Assembly (NCBI GenBank): GCA_963802205.1
Contig: CAWDHW010000031.1
Location: 13,094 to 77,093 of the forward strand
Origin: DYRB01 sp963802205
GTDB taxonomy: Bacteria > Pseudomonadota > Gammaproteobacteria > Chromatiales > Chromatiaceae
Reading direction: 5' to 3'
Length of the DNA stretch: 64,000 bases
Shown: positions 38,049 through 47,300 of the stretch, piece after piece
Numbering within the stretch: position 1 is the first letter of the stretch
Layout: every line of letters begins with the position of its first letter
The notes under the pieces: generated by a model
Seen by the model: the letters and a program-made list of their open reading frames with translations, nothing else
The model's database searches: none
What the model was told of the DNA's origin: nothing
Translations under genes and position numbers: made by a program

Positions 38049-39662
38049 ATGACCGCCACCACACTGGTCCACGACCACGAGCACGACCATGAGGACGAGC
38101 ACCACGGCCCCCCGCACGGGATCGGCCGCTGGTTGTTCTCCACCAATCACAAGGACATCGGGACCATGTACCTGGTGTTCGCCCTGATCATGCTGTTCCT
38201 GGGCGGGGCCAGCGCCATGCTGATCCGCATGGAGCTCTTCATGCCCGGGCTGCAATTCCTGGAGCCGGACCTCTACAACAATCTGGTCACCAACCACGCC
38301 CTGCTGATGATCTTCGGGGCCGTGATGCCGGCGGCCGCGGGCATGGCCAACTGGATGATCCCGCTCATGATCGGGGCCCCGGACATGGCCCTGCCGCGCA
38401 TGAACAACCTGAGCTTCTGGATACTCCCGGCGGCCGGAACCATGCTGATCCTGTCCTTCGTCGTACCCTTCTTCCCCGGCGGCGGGACCCAGATCAACAC
38501 CGGTTGGACCCTCTACCCGCCGCTGTCCATCCAGGTCGGCATGTCCATGGACTTCCTGATCTTCGCCATCCACCTGCTGGGTATCTCGTCGGTGCTGGCC
38601 TCCATCAACATCATCGTCACCATTTTCAACATGCGCGCCCCCGGCATGAAGCTGATGGAGATGCCGATCTTCGTCTGGACCTGGCTGGTGACCGCCTTCC
38701 TGCTGATCCTGGTGGTCCCGGTCCTGGCCGGCGGCGTGACCATGCTGCTGTTCGATCGCCACTTCGGCACCAGCTTCTTCAATGCCGCCGGCGGCGGCGA
38801 CCCGGTCCTGTTCCAGCATCTCTTTTGGTTCTTCGGTCACCCCGAGGTCTATATCCTGATCCTGCCGTCCTTCGGCATCCTTGCCGCCATAGTCCCGACC
38901 TTCTCCCGCAAGCCGCTGTTCGGCTACAACTCGCTGGTCGGCGGCATGATTGCCATCATGGTCATCGGCATGGTGGTCTGGGCGCACCATCAGTACACCA
39001 TCGGCATGTCGCTGGCGGCGGTGAGCTACTTCATGATCGGGACCATCATCATCTCCATCCCGGTGGGGCTGATGGTCTTCAACTACATGGCGACCATGTG
39101 GAAGGGGTCCATGACCTTCGAGACCCCCATGCTCTTCGCCGTGGCCATCCTGCTGATGTTCTCCTTCGGGGGGCTGACCGGCATCATGCTGGCCGTGGTC
39201 CCGGCGGACATGCAGTATCAGGACAGCATGTTCGTGGTTGCCCACTTCCACTATGTGCTGTTGCCGGGCGCGGTCTTCGGTCTCTTCGCCGGGGTCTTCT
39301 ACTGGCTGCCCAAGTGGACCGGTCACATGTATAACGAGCGGCTGGCCAAGATCTTCTTCTGGGTCAATGTCGTCAGCTTCAACATCACCTTCTTCCCGCA
39401 GCACTTCATCGGGTTGGCGGGGATGCCTCGGCGCATCGTGGATTACAACATGATGTTTACCGAGTTCAACATGCTCTCCAGCGTCGCCGCCATGGTCTTC
39501 GGCCTGAGCCATCTGTTGCTGCTCTACATCGTCATCGACACGGTGCGCCGCGGCAAACAGGCCGAGAATCGGGTGTGGGAGGGTGCCAGCGGCCTGGAGT
39601 GGGAACTGCCCTCGCCGCCCCCCTTCCATAGCTGGACCACGGCGCCGGTCCTGGCCAAGTAA
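38049..39662 (+). CDS. coxA: Cytochrome c oxidase subunit I
   Basis: The catalytic subunit of the aa3-type oxidase, 537 residues. It has a His-rich N-terminus (HDHEHDHEDEHH) and then the 12-helix core. Heme a ligand region VTNHALLMIFGAVMPA, the CuB-Tyr crosslink FFGHPEVYILILPSFG, the CuB histidines MVVWAHHQYTIG, and heme a3/heme a ligands FVVAHFHYVLL are present, with the D- and K-channel features in between. The start ATG 38049 is chosen over a GTG 33 codons upstream. It lies 120 bases after coxB in the same operon. Its His-rich leader could bind copper. Confidence 0.97.
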   Translation: MTATTLVHDHEHDHEDEHHGPPHGIGRWLFSTNHKDIGTMYLVFALIMLFLGGASAMLIRMELFMPGLQFLEPDLYNNLVTNHALLMIFGAVMPAAAGMANWMIPLMIGAPDMALPRMNNLSFWILPAAGTMLILSFVVPFFPGGGTQINTGWTLYPPLSIQVGMSMDFLIFAIHLLGISSVLASINIIVTIFNMRAPGMKLMEMPIFVWTWLVTAFLLILVVPVLAGGVTMLLFDRHFGTSFFNAAGGGDPVLFQHLFWFFGHPEVYILILPSFGILAAIVPTFSRKPLFGYNSLVGGMIAIMVIGMVVWAHHQYTIGMSLAAVSYFMIGTIIISIPVGLMVFNYMATMWKGSMTFETPMLFAVAILLMFSFGGLTGIMLAVVPADMQYQDSMFVVAHFHYVLLPGAVFGLFAGVFYWLPKWTGHMYNERLAKIFFWVNVVSFNITFFPQHFIGLAGMPRRIVDYNMMFTEFNMLSSVAAMVFGLSHLLLLYIVIDTVRRGKQAENRVWEGASGLEWELPSPPPFHSWTTAPVLAK

Positions 39663-39728
39663 CGACGACCAGCGCGGCCTGGCCGGGGCCCGCCCTGGTT
39701 AGGCCCACCTGATCTGGAGCATGATGCA

Positions 39729-39887
39729 ATGATCGACCTCGAGATGAATAGCGAGCCGAACTCCCAACTGCGGCGCCGCAACGCCCGCGTTGCCTGGTTG
39801 CTGGCGGGCTTTGCCGCCTTCATGTTTGTGACCTCCATCCCCTTCTGGAAGGGGATGGCCAACATCATGGCGGCGAGCGGCCTGTGA
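39729..39887 (+). CDS. Short single-helix protein between coxA and ctaG (52 aa)
   Basis: A 52-residue protein, MIDLEMNSEPNSQLRRRNAR followed by one membrane helix (VAWLLAGFAAFMFVTSIPF) and a short tail. A small one-helix protein sits at this position in many proteobacterial cox clusters and is thought to help oxidase assembly, but I do not recognise a named family. Its TGA overlaps the GTG start of ctaG by 4 bases (GTGA), so it is coupled to it. An upstream ATGATGCAATGA is only a three-codon minigene. Confidence 0.7.
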   Translation: MIDLEMNSEPNSQLRRRNARVAWLLAGFAAFMFVTSIPFWKGMANIMAASGL

Positions 39888-40471
39888 CCGCGCCTGTGGA
39901 CGCCGGCCAGGGCCAGCGCCAGCGCCGCACCCTTTGGTGGCTGGGCGCCTTGGCCTTGGCGATGTTCGGCTTCGGCTTCGCCATGGTCCCGCTCTACGGG
40001 CTGCTGTGCGATGTCACCGGGATGCAGTCGGTGGATCGCATGGGGACCCTGGGGACGGGCGGCACCCATGGACCCCTTGCCAGGACGGTCGGGCCCGGCG
40101 AGGGACGTTGGGTGACGGTCAAGTTCGACACCACGGTCCACCCCGACCTTCCCTGGAGCCTGGGCCCGATGGAGCAAAAGGTCCGGGTGCGGGTCGGGGA
40201 GGCGCGGGTGGTCAACTTCGTGGCGGAGAACCGCTCCGGGCAGGAGGTCACCGGCCAGGCCATCCCCAGCATTGCGCCCTGGAAGGCCAGTGGCTTCTTC
40301 TCCAAGATCGAGTGCTTCTGCTTTACCCGACAGACCCTGGCCGCGAACGAGCGCAAGGAGATGCCCGTGCGGTTCGTGGTCTCGCCGGACCTGCCGGAGG
40401 ACATCGACTCACTGACGCTCTCCTATAGCGTGCTCAAGGTCCAGGGCGATGCCCTGGCGGCGGCCAAGTAG
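39884..40471 (+). CDS. ctaG: Cytochrome c oxidase assembly protein CtaG (Cox11)
   Basis: A copper chaperone for CuB, 195 residues, with one N-terminal membrane helix (LWWLGALALAMFGFGFAMVP) and a periplasmic beta-domain. The copper site appears as SKIECFCFTRQTL (CxC motif) with MPVRFVVSPDLPEDI downstream, as in Cox11. Starts at GTG 39884, overlapping the small upstream gene. coxC follows after about 100 bases. Confidence 0.95.
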   Translation: MTAPVDAGQGQRQRRTLWWLGALALAMFGFGFAMVPLYGLLCDVTGMQSVDRMGTLGTGGTHGPLARTVGPGEGRWVTVKFDTTVHPDLPWSLGPMEQKVRVRVGEARVVNFVAENRSGQEVTGQAIPSIAPWKASGFFSKIECFCFTRQTLAANERKEMPVRFVVSPDLPEDIDSLTLSYSVLKVQGDALAAAK

Positions 40472-40572
40472 CCGGGGCTGCCCGGCGATTTTTCTGGTTG
40501 GCCGCATGCGCCTCGGGTTGCCCCGGACGCCGACGGCCATCATCGACAACACGATAACGAGGACAAGCGAGG

Positions 40573-41448
40573 ATGAGCGGTTCTATCCACGGGCAGAAAG
40601 ACTATTTCATTCCGGAGCCCAGCGTTTGGCCGATCACGGCCATGGCCTCCGTGTTCCTGATGCTGGCGGGCACGGCCCTGACCATCAACGGCGTCGGCCT
40701 CGGGACCTGGATCCTGATCGCCGGCTTTGGCCTGCTGGCCTTCATGTTCTATGGCTGGTTCGGTGACGTGATCCGCGAGAGCATGACGGACCGCTATAAC
40801 GCCCAGGTGGATCGTTCCTTCCGGCAGGGGATGTTCTGGTTCATCGCCTCGGAGGTCTTCTTCTTCCTGAGCTTCTTCGGGGCCCTCTGGTACATCCGCA
40901 ATGTGGCCATGCTTTGGCTCGGCGGCGGCGGCTACCTGGCGGAGACCCACGATATGTTGTGGAGCCAGTTCGATGCGGTGTGGCCCTCCGCCGGCCCCAA
41001 GGAACTCGGCGGCGAATTCAAGGCCATGGGGCCCTGGGGCATCCCGGCCATCAATACCCTGCTGCTGCTGACCTCCGGTGCGACCGTGACCTGGGCCCAT
41101 TGGGGCCTCAAGGAACACAACAACACGACCCTGGTGCGCGGCCTGGCCCTGACCATCGGTCTGGGGTTTCTCTTCGTCCTGCTTCAGGCCTATGAGTACT
41201 ACCACGCCTACCACGAGTTGAATCTGACTCTGGGTTCAGGGGCTTACGGCTCGACCTTCTATATGCTGACCGGCTTCCACGGCTTCCATGTGACCATGGG
41301 CGCGGTCATGCTCCTGGTCATTCTGATCCGTGCCATCAAGGGGCACTTCACACCGCACAACCACTTCGCATTCGAGGCGGTGGCCTGGTACTGGCACTTT
41401 GTGGACGTGGTCTGGCTGGGGCTCTTTGTCTTTGTCTATTGGCTCTGA
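40573..41448 (+). CDS. coxC: Cytochrome c oxidase subunit III
   Basis: A 291-residue seven-helix subunit with the phrase MFWFIASEVFFFLSFFGALW and near its end YGSTFYMLTGFHGFHVTMGA and FAFEAVAWYWHFVDVVWLGL, all standard for COX3. The long loop after helix 3 (ETHDMLWSQFDAVWPSAG) is typical of bacterial subunits. It completes the coxB-A-C set and ends the first cox operon segment. No terminator with a T-run was found after it. Confidence 0.96.
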   Translation: MSGSIHGQKDYFIPEPSVWPITAMASVFLMLAGTALTINGVGLGTWILIAGFGLLAFMFYGWFGDVIRESMTDRYNAQVDRSFRQGMFWFIASEVFFFLSFFGALWYIRNVAMLWLGGGGYLAETHDMLWSQFDAVWPSAGPKELGGEFKAMGPWGIPAINTLLLLTSGATVTWAHWGLKEHNNTTLVRGLALTIGLGFLFVLLQAYEYYHAYHELNLTLGSGAYGSTFYMLTGFHGFHVTMGAVMLLVILIRAIKGHFTPHNHFAFEAVAWYWHFVDVVWLGLFVFVYWL

Positions 41449-41500
41449 GCGGGGATGAGGCGTGCCGGGTCTTGCGCCCGGCGACAGATGAGGATTCGCC

Positions 41501-41716
41501 TCAGACCCCATGGGGCTGAAGCAGCCCGGTGAAATAGCCGAGCATCAGGAGCCCGAACAGGGTCAGCGAAAGTACGATGCGCACCGTCAGGGCGCGTACA
41601 ACCCTGGTCTTGTCCTCCTCGCCGTCGTCCTTGGCGAGGTAATACATGCCCTGGCCCAATGAGAAGACGATGAAGACCAGGACCAGTATTACCGGTATCT
41701 TGAACATAAGCTCCAT
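41501..41716 (-). CDS. DUF2909 family twin-helix membrane protein
   Basis: A 71-residue protein with two membrane helices (KIPVILVLVFIVFSLGQGMY and VRIVLSLTLFGLLMLGYFTG) joined by an acidic loop (AKDDGEEDKTRVVRAL). The layout matches DUF2909, which is regularly inserted between coxC and surf1 in gammaproteobacteria on the opposite strand. AGGGGGA precedes ATG 41716. A role in oxidase assembly is inferred from position only. Confidence 0.8.
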   Translation of the reverse strand: MELMFKIPVILVLVFIVFSLGQGMYYLAKDDGEEDKTRVVRALTVRIVLSLTLFGLLMLGYFTGLLQPHGV

Positions 41717-41803
41717 GATGATTCCCCCTCGTGTGGTTGGCGGTTGGTAATGTCCGCGGCCATCCTAACGCCGGCGCAACATGGGCAGGAATATAGCATC
41801 CTC

Positions 41804-42544
41804 ATGCGCCTTGGCGATTCCGTGTTTCGTCCTCGCTGGCTGCCGACCCTGGTATTCGGGCTCGCCATCGCAAGCTTCGTGGCCCTGGGGCTCTGGCAGC
41901 TCGGTCGGGCGGCGGAGAAGGCGCGGCAGGCAGCGGACTTGAGGACCCAGGGGCAATTGCCGGCCCTGGCCCTGGGCCAGGACCTGGTGGCGGCCGAGCC
42001 GCTGCGCTATCGGGACCTGAGTGCCACCGGGGTCTATGAGGCGGACGGGCAGATCCTGCTGGAGGCCCGGCGCCATGCGGGCAAGACCGGTTTCCACGTC
42101 GTCACTCCGCTGCGGATCGACGGTGGAGAGACACGGGTCCTGGTGAATCGGGGCTGGATCCCCGGGGACTCCCAGGGTGGTCCGACCCCGGCCCCGGTGC
42201 CCGCAGGGGCCGTTACGGTGACTGGCCAGGCCCATATCCCGGTCCCGCCGGCCCTGGTTCTGCACGCCGGGGCCGACGCGGCCACCGGCTGGGATAGGCG
42301 CTGGCCCTACCTCACTATCGACCTGTATCGGGCCACGGTACCCCACCCGGTGCAGCCGGTGGTAATCCTTCTGGACTCCACATCCGACGCGGGTGGCTTC
42401 GTGCGGGACTGGCCCAAGGAGATGCCGAAAGAGGGGATGCACCTCGGCTATGCGGTGCAGTGGTTCGCGTTCGCCCTGATCGCGCTGGCAATCTGGGTGC
42501 GTTTGAGTCTCGTGGCCAGGCCAAAGGTGGGGGAGCCCACATGA
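41804..42544 (+). CDS. SURF1-family oxidase assembly protein
   Basis: A 246-residue protein with two membrane helices, one at each end. Helix 1 (TLVFGLAIASFVALGLWQLG) leads to the family motif RYRDLSATGVYE. GFHVVTPLRI, RVLVNRGWIP and GYAVQWFAFALIALAIWV at the C-terminus are the standard SURF1 blocks. It assists heme a insertion into subunit I. The start ATG 41804 is chosen over upstream codons. Its stop overlaps the next start (ATGA). Confidence 0.93.
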   Translation: MRLGDSVFRPRWLPTLVFGLAIASFVALGLWQLGRAAEKARQAADLRTQGQLPALALGQDLVAAEPLRYRDLSATGVYEADGQILLEARRHAGKTGFHVVTPLRIDGGETRVLVNRGWIPGDSQGGPTPAPVPAGAVTVTGQAHIPVPPALVLHAGADAATGWDRRWPYLTIDLYRATVPHPVQPVVILLDSTSDAGGFVRDWPKEMPKEGMHLGYAVQWFAFALIALAIWVRLSLVARPKVGEPT

Positions 42545-43204
42545 GCGGTCGCCCGGAGCAGACGGGGACGGGTGCAGGCGCTGGACCTGCGCGTCGTGGC
42601 CATCGGTCTTTGCTGATCATGGTCGGGGTCTTTGCCGCCGCCAGTCCTGGCGGCCTGGTTCTTCTATTTCAACCCGCAGTACTTGCCGAGTGGGCGCGGC
42701 AACCTCGGGTCCTTGATCTCACCGGTGGTGGCGGTCCCCGCGGACCTCCGGCTCACGACGCCGGGCGGCGTGGCACTGGATCGGTCCCAGTTGGAGGGAA
42801 AGTGGACCCTGGTTTACCTGGGTGGGGGCGATTGCCCGGATGCCTGCCGCGAGCGGCTGCATGATCTTCGGCAGATCCGCCTGGCGCTCGGCGATGGCAG
42901 CCTGAGTGTCGAGCGCCTCCTGATCCTGACCGATCCCGGGGCTGCGGCCACTGGTGCCGTGCTGGCCGAGGAATTCGATGGCATGGGGGTAGCCGTGACG
43001 GACGAGGCCGGGGCCGCTTGGCTCATCGGCGCCCTCGGGCAGGGGCCGGAGGCCCTGGGTCGCGTCTATATCCTCGACCCCATGGGCAATCTGATGATGC
43101 GCTATGCCTCCGATGCCCCTGCGAAAGAAGTATTGAAAGACATGGGGCGCCTGATCAAGGCGTCGAAGAATTGGATCAAAGGTGCAGGCTATGGCCACAA
43201 GTGA
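42541..43204 (+). pseudogene. SCO-like thioredoxin-fold protein of the cox cluster, one frameshift
   Basis: A membrane-anchored protein of about 220 residues when restored. It starts MSGRPEQTGTGAGAG at 42541, one overlap after surf1, with a helix SLLIMVGVFAA. At about 42640 the frame changes, and the second frame reads VLAAWFFYFNPQYLPSGRGN. The soluble part resembles SCO proteins: WTLVYLGGGDCPDACRERLH (C-x3-C), VERLLILTD and LGRVYILDPMGNLMMRY. No SCO histidine is obvious. Genes of this kind lie between surf1 and ctaB in many gammaproteobacteria. It overlaps the start of ctaB. Confidence 0.7.
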
Positions 43205-44099
43205 AATCACTCTGAACAAGGTACAGGGCATCGCCTGGCGGCGTTACTACGACCTGACCAAGCCCAAGGTCGTTGCGCTCATCCTGTTCACCGCACTGGT
43301 GGGGATGCTGCTGTCCACCCCGGGCATGGTCCCGGTCCAGCCCCTGGTCTTCGGGCTCATCGGGATAGGGCTGGCCTCCGCGGCCGGTGCGGCCCTGAAC
43401 CATGTGGTGGACCAGCGCATCGACGCCCTCATGGACCGCACCCGCAACCGCCCACTACCCAGCGGGGACCTCGATGCCCCCCACGCACTCACCTTCGCCC
43501 TGGGCCTGGTGGCGGTCTCGATGGTGATGCTCGTCACGCTGGTCAATGCCCTGACCGCGGCCCTCACCTTTGCCGCCTTCATCGGCTACGCGGTGATCTA
43601 TACGAGTTACCTCAAGCGAGCCACGCCACAGAACATCGTCTGGGGCGGCATCGCAGGGGCCGCGCCGCCGTTGCTCGGCTGGACCGCGGTGACCGGCGAG
43701 GTCGGTCTCGAGGGGGTCATGCTGCTCCTGATCATCTTCCTGTGGACCCCGCCCCACTTCTGGGCCCTGGCCATCCGCCGTCGTGCCGAGTACGCCAAGG
43801 CGGAGATCCCCATGCTGCCGGTCACCCACGGGGTCGCCTTCACCAAGCAACAGATCGTCATCTATACGCTGATGCTGCTGCTGGCCTCGCTGCTGCCCTT
43901 CCTGGCCCACATGAGTGGGGTCCTGTACCTGGCCGGTGCCCTGGTCCTCGGCGTGCGTTTCCTCTATTTCTCCCTGCGCCTCTGGGCGGACGAGGGCGAT
44001 GGGCACGCCATGCCGACCTTCCTGTATTCCATCCGCTACCTGATGTGGCTGTTCGGGTTCTTGCTGGCGGACCACTACCTGAGGGTGGTCCTGGGATAG
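43191..44099 (+). CDS. ctaB: Protoheme IX farnesyltransferase (heme O synthase)
   Basis: A polytopic UbiA-family enzyme of 302 residues that adds a farnesyl group to heme b. It has the Asp-rich motif NHVVDQRIDALMDRTRNRPL and the second motif TPPHFWALAIRRRAEYAKAE, with the usual helices between. WDP-type residues are as in CyoE/CtaB. I chose ATG 43191 as start because it gives the usual length; an in-frame GTG lies three codons upstream. It overlaps the preceding SCO-like gene by 14 bases. Heme O is then converted to heme A by ctaA, further down. Confidence 0.95.
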   Translation: MATSEITLNKVQGIAWRRYYDLTKPKVVALILFTALVGMLLSTPGMVPVQPLVFGLIGIGLASAAGAALNHVVDQRIDALMDRTRNRPLPSGDLDAPHALTFALGLVAVSMVMLVTLVNALTAALTFAAFIGYAVIYTSYLKRATPQNIVWGGIAGAAPPLLGWTAVTGEVGLEGVMLLLIIFLWTPPHFWALAIRRRAEYAKAEIPMLPVTHGVAFTKQQIVIYTLMLLLASLLPFLAHMSGVLYLAGALVLGVRFLYFSLRLWADEGDGHAMPTFLYSIRYLMWLFGFLLADHYLRVVLG

Positions 44100-44112
44100 A
44101 CTCCGCGCAGTC

Positions 44113-45474
44113 CTAGACGCGACGCCCGCGGCTGAGGGCCCGGATCACCACCAGCACGAACAGGATGCCGCCGATGACCGCCAGCAGGCCGCCGATGCCC
44201 ATGACGCCCATGGCGGTCTTGGCCTGCCAGGTGTCGAGCCCCTGGGCCGCGCCGGCGGTCTTGCGCTGTATCCCCATGGCCCCGGAGACGGCCAGGCCGC
44301 TAATGTGCAGCAACTGTCCCGAGCCGTAGATCCACGGCTGCGATCGTGCCATCCAGCCGCCTGGGGGCGCATAGCCCAGGGTCGGGAGCAAGTGGTAGCT
44401 GAGTCCCATCAGGGCCAGGGTCACCCCGACGATGGAGCCATGGTAGTGGGCCGGGATGATGGTGTTGACCCCCGCAATGAGGACCGCCAGGAGCCCGCCC
44501 GCCGCAAACAGCGTCAGCGACGCGGTCAGGGCCCTGTACTGGGGGACCTGGTCCCCGGGGATCTCCTGGCGGCGACCGCGGACCAGGGCCAGGGTGACCA
44601 GGAGCCCGACGGGGACCGCCGCCAGGCCGTTGCCGAACTGCATGAGTCTGGTGAACGCCAGTCGCGCCTCCCCCGACTCCGCCGGGTAGAGCCCATGGAT
44701 CAGCGGGACCGCCAACAGGGGCAGGACGCCCAGGATCAGGAGGCCGGACAGCCAGGGTGCCGGGAGGCCGAGCGGGCGCCCCAGGTCGCGCATCAACCAC
44801 AGCCAGGCCACCAACATGACCTGGGTGTAGACGAACTGAAGGATATGCCCAGGGCCCCAGAACAGGACCTCGTAGGCGGTCGCCGCCCCGGCCGCGCTCA
44901 GGGCCAACCAGGACCAGATCAGGGACCCGGCGGCCAGGAGGGCCGCGAGGGCTGCGGTGGCGCTGCCTACCCCGATGGGGTCGGCGAGTCGCACCCGTGG
45001 CAGGGCCCCAAAGAGGTAAGCCATCACCTGGGCCAGGCTGCCCAGGGCGAAGAGCCCCAGGGCCCAGAAGAACAGAGGGGCGTGGAGGACCGGGATGTAG
45101 TTGTTCAGTTCCCGGGCGCTGGCCCCGAGGAAGGGGGCCGCGGCCACCAAAAGGCAGCCGGCCGTCGCGGCGGCCAGGCCCAGGCGCCCGACCATAGGCC
45201 GCGCACCCGGTGCCAGGGCCCACAGGACGCCGGAGAAGGCCAGGAACCAGATCAAGACCGACTGATCGACATGGACTACCAGGGCGGTGCGGAAAAAGTC
45301 CAGGGTCGGGAAGAGCCCCGACAGCCCCGGGGTGCGTGCCAGCACCAGCAGGATGGCGAAGCCTCCTGCCAGGGCCAGGGCCAGGACCCCCAGGGTGAGC
45401 CAACCGGCCGCCAGGCGACGCTGGTCGGGCTCGACGTCGGTCCCGTTTGTTGCGCCCCAACTATTGTTCGCCAT
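44113..45474 (-). CDS. Heme-copper oxidase subunit I-like membrane protein
   Basis: A 453-residue, about 12-helix protein on the opposite strand from the cox genes. Histidines lie at positions expected for a heme-copper oxidase core: VVHVDQSVLIWFLAFSG, LFWGPGHILQFVYTQVM, IPAHYHGSIVGVTLALMGLS and LLHISGLAVSGAMG. It does not carry the HPEVY crosslink motif of coxA. It resembles cytochrome c oxidase subunit I-like / NorB-like proteins sitting between ctaB and ctaA in other gammaproteobacteria. The start ATG 45474 (MANNSWGATNGTD) is chosen over longer upstream starts. No partner subunit II gene is adjacent. Its real reaction is unknown. Confidence 0.75.
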   Translation of the reverse strand: MANNSWGATNGTDVEPDQRRLAAGWLTLGVLALALAGGFAILLVLARTPGLSGLFPTLDFFRTALVVHVDQSVLIWFLAFSGVLWALAPGARPMVGRLGLAAATAGCLLVAAAPFLGASARELNNYIPVLHAPLFFWALGLFALGSLAQVMAYLFGALPRVRLADPIGVGSATAALAALLAAGSLIWSWLALSAAGAATAYEVLFWGPGHILQFVYTQVMLVAWLWLMRDLGRPLGLPAPWLSGLLILGVLPLLAVPLIHGLYPAESGEARLAFTRLMQFGNGLAAVPVGLLVTLALVRGRRQEIPGDQVPQYRALTASLTLFAAGGLLAVLIAGVNTIIPAHYHGSIVGVTLALMGLSYHLLPTLGYAPPGGWMARSQPWIYGSGQLLHISGLAVSGAMGIQRKTAGAAQGLDTWQAKTAMGVMGIGGLLAVIGGILFVLVVIRALSRGRRV

Positions 45475-45525
45475 GCCGTTTACCCCTGATGATGTTTGGC
45501 CGCGCATTCTAGGAGACCCCACCCG

Positions 45526-46575
45526 GTGAAGCGAAGCCGATTTGCTGCCCTGGCCGCCCTGGCCACAGTCCTCGCCCTGGCCGTCGTCGTCCTCGGCGCC
45601 TATGTGCGGCTCTCCCACGCCGGGCTCGGGTGCCCGGACTGGCCCGGGTGCTATGGACACCTGACCGTGCCCGACCGGCCGGAGGCGGTGGCCGCCGCCA
45701 ACGCCGCCTATCCGGAGCGCCCCCTGCACAGTGCCAAGGCATGGAAGGAGATGGCCCACCGCTACCTCGCCAGCGGGCTGGGGCTCAGCATCCTGCTGCT
45801 GGCCGGACTGGCCTGGGCCGGGCGTCGCAGCCTGGGCCTCCCGGTGGTCCTGCCGACCTTGCTGGTCGGTCTGGTGATCTTCCAGGGACTGCTCGGGATG
45901 TGGACCGTGACCCTGCTGGTCAACCCGAGCATCGTCACCCTGCACCTGGCCGGGGGACTGGCGACCCTGGCCCTCCTATGGTGGTTGACTCTGCGCACCG
46001 GTGGGCTCTGGTTGGCCCATGTCTCGCCGGAACTCGGCCGTCTGCGCCCCTGGGCCTGGCTTGGGCTTGGGTTGGTTTGTCTGCAGATACTCCTTGGGGG
46101 CTGGACCAGCACCCATTATGCGGCCCTGGCCTGTCCCGAGTTCCCCACCTGCTACGGCGGCCAGTGGTGGCCGGAGACGGACTTCCGCGCCGGTTTCAGC
46201 CTGCTGCGGCCGGTGGGGGTCGATTACGAGGGCGGGACCCTGCATGGCCCCGGGCGTACCGCGATCCATCTGGCCCATCGGGTGGGTGCCCTGGTGGTCC
46301 TGCTCTACCTCGGGACCCTGGCCCTGGTCTGGGTCCGTCGCGCCGGGCAGCCGCGGCATCGAGGGTTGGCCAAGGTCCTGCTCGCCGTCCTGGCCTTGCA
46401 GGTGGGCCTCGGCATCGCAAACATCCTGTGGCAACTGCCGCTTCCCCTGGCGGCGGCCCACAATGCCGGGGCCGCCCTGTTGCTGCTTACCCTGGTAACC
46501 CTGGTTCATGCCCTGACCCCGCCGCGCCCACCTGTGGGCCGGGCCGCGGCACCCGACGGAGTCCGATATGACTGA
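45526..46575 (+). CDS. ctaA: Heme A synthase (COX15/CtaA family)
   Basis: An eight-helix enzyme of 349 residues that oxidises heme O to heme A. YVRLSHAGLGCPDWPGCYGH is the first helix-end motif with its histidine and cysteines, and WTSTHYAALACPEFPTCYGG is the matching second half. IHLAHRVGALVVLLYL and AAHNAGAALLLLTLV carry the later histidines. I chose GTG 45526, preceded by AGGAG. It is divergent from the heme-copper oxidase-like gene and its end overlaps the following SCO gene start by eight bases. Confidence 0.93.
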   Translation: MKRSRFAALAALATVLALAVVVLGAYVRLSHAGLGCPDWPGCYGHLTVPDRPEAVAAANAAYPERPLHSAKAWKEMAHRYLASGLGLSILLLAGLAWAGRRSLGLPVVLPTLLVGLVIFQGLLGMWTVTLLVNPSIVTLHLAGGLATLALLWWLTLRTGGLWLAHVSPELGRLRPWAWLGLGLVCLQILLGGWTSTHYAALACPEFPTCYGGQWWPETDFRAGFSLLRPVGVDYEGGTLHGPGRTAIHLAHRVGALVVLLYLGTLALVWVRRAGQPRHRGLAKVLLAVLALQVGLGIANILWQLPLPLAAAHNAGAALLLLTLVTLVHALTPPRPPVGRAAAPDGVRYD

Positions 46576-47246
46576 AGCGAAGCCAGGCCGTCCCGGCGGG
46601 CCGTCTCTGGTGGCGGTAGCAGTGGCCATTGCGGCGGTGGCGGCCGGACTCTGGTTCGGGGCCGGGTGGTTCAGGGGAGCGGTCCGCCCGACGGTCGCCG
46701 ACGGCCCTGGCCTTGGCAGCCGGGACTCCGTTGCCGCAGCCCAAGCCGCTCAAGCCCTTCGCCCTGATCGATCAGGACGGACGGGTCCTGACCGGGGAGG
46801 GCCTGACTGGGCGCTGGACCTTCGCCGCCATCGGCTATACCACCTGCCCGGACGTCTGCCCCATGACCATGGCCACCTTCGTTGCTCTGGCGCGACAGAC
46901 CGTCAGCGCGGGCGGGGTGGGACCGCGGTTCTTGTTCATCTCTGTGGACCCTGGGCGCGACACACCGGAGCGGCTCGCCCAGTATGTCCGCCATTTCAAT
47001 CCGGATTTTCAGGGGGCGACGGGTGCAGAGTCTGACCTCCAGGCCCTGGTAAGAGACCTCGGGGCCCTCTATGCGCGGGTGGAAGACCCCAAGAGCGCCC
47101 TAGGCTACACCATGGACCATTCCGCCTCCATCTATCTGATCGACCCACAGGGTCGGCTCGCAGCGATCTTTAGCGCGCCGCACGATCCGACTATGATGGC
47201 CCGGGACTTAACGACCCTGACCAAGGGACGTGTCGCCACGAACTAA
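46568..47246 (+). pseudogene. SCO1/SenC copper chaperone, one frameshift
   Basis: A thioredoxin-fold copper chaperone for the CuA site, about 225 residues when restored. It starts MTEAKPGRPGGPSLVAVA with a membrane helix. The frame breaks at about 46700-46706. The second frame reads PLKPFALIDQDGRVLTGEGL, then the copper site FAAIGYTTCPDVCPMTMATF (C-x3-C) and the conserved histidine in TMDHSASIYLIDP. All SCO motifs are present, so the break is probably a sequencing indel. It partners with the ctaA gene just upstream. Confidence 0.88.
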
Positions 47247-47300
47247 CACAACAATCACAACACCCGATTGCCAACCAAGTAGACCACTGGAGGATGCCAC

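Noticed and set aside
37962..39629. A 555-residue minus-strand frame opposite coxA
   Set aside because: It is a shadow of coxA; it consists of His, Asp and Gln-rich low-complexity sequence with no family features.
44305..45489. A 394-residue + strand frame opposite the heme-copper oxidase-like gene
   Set aside because: Gln/Gly/Pro-rich shadow frame; the minus strand gives a convincing 12-helix membrane protein.
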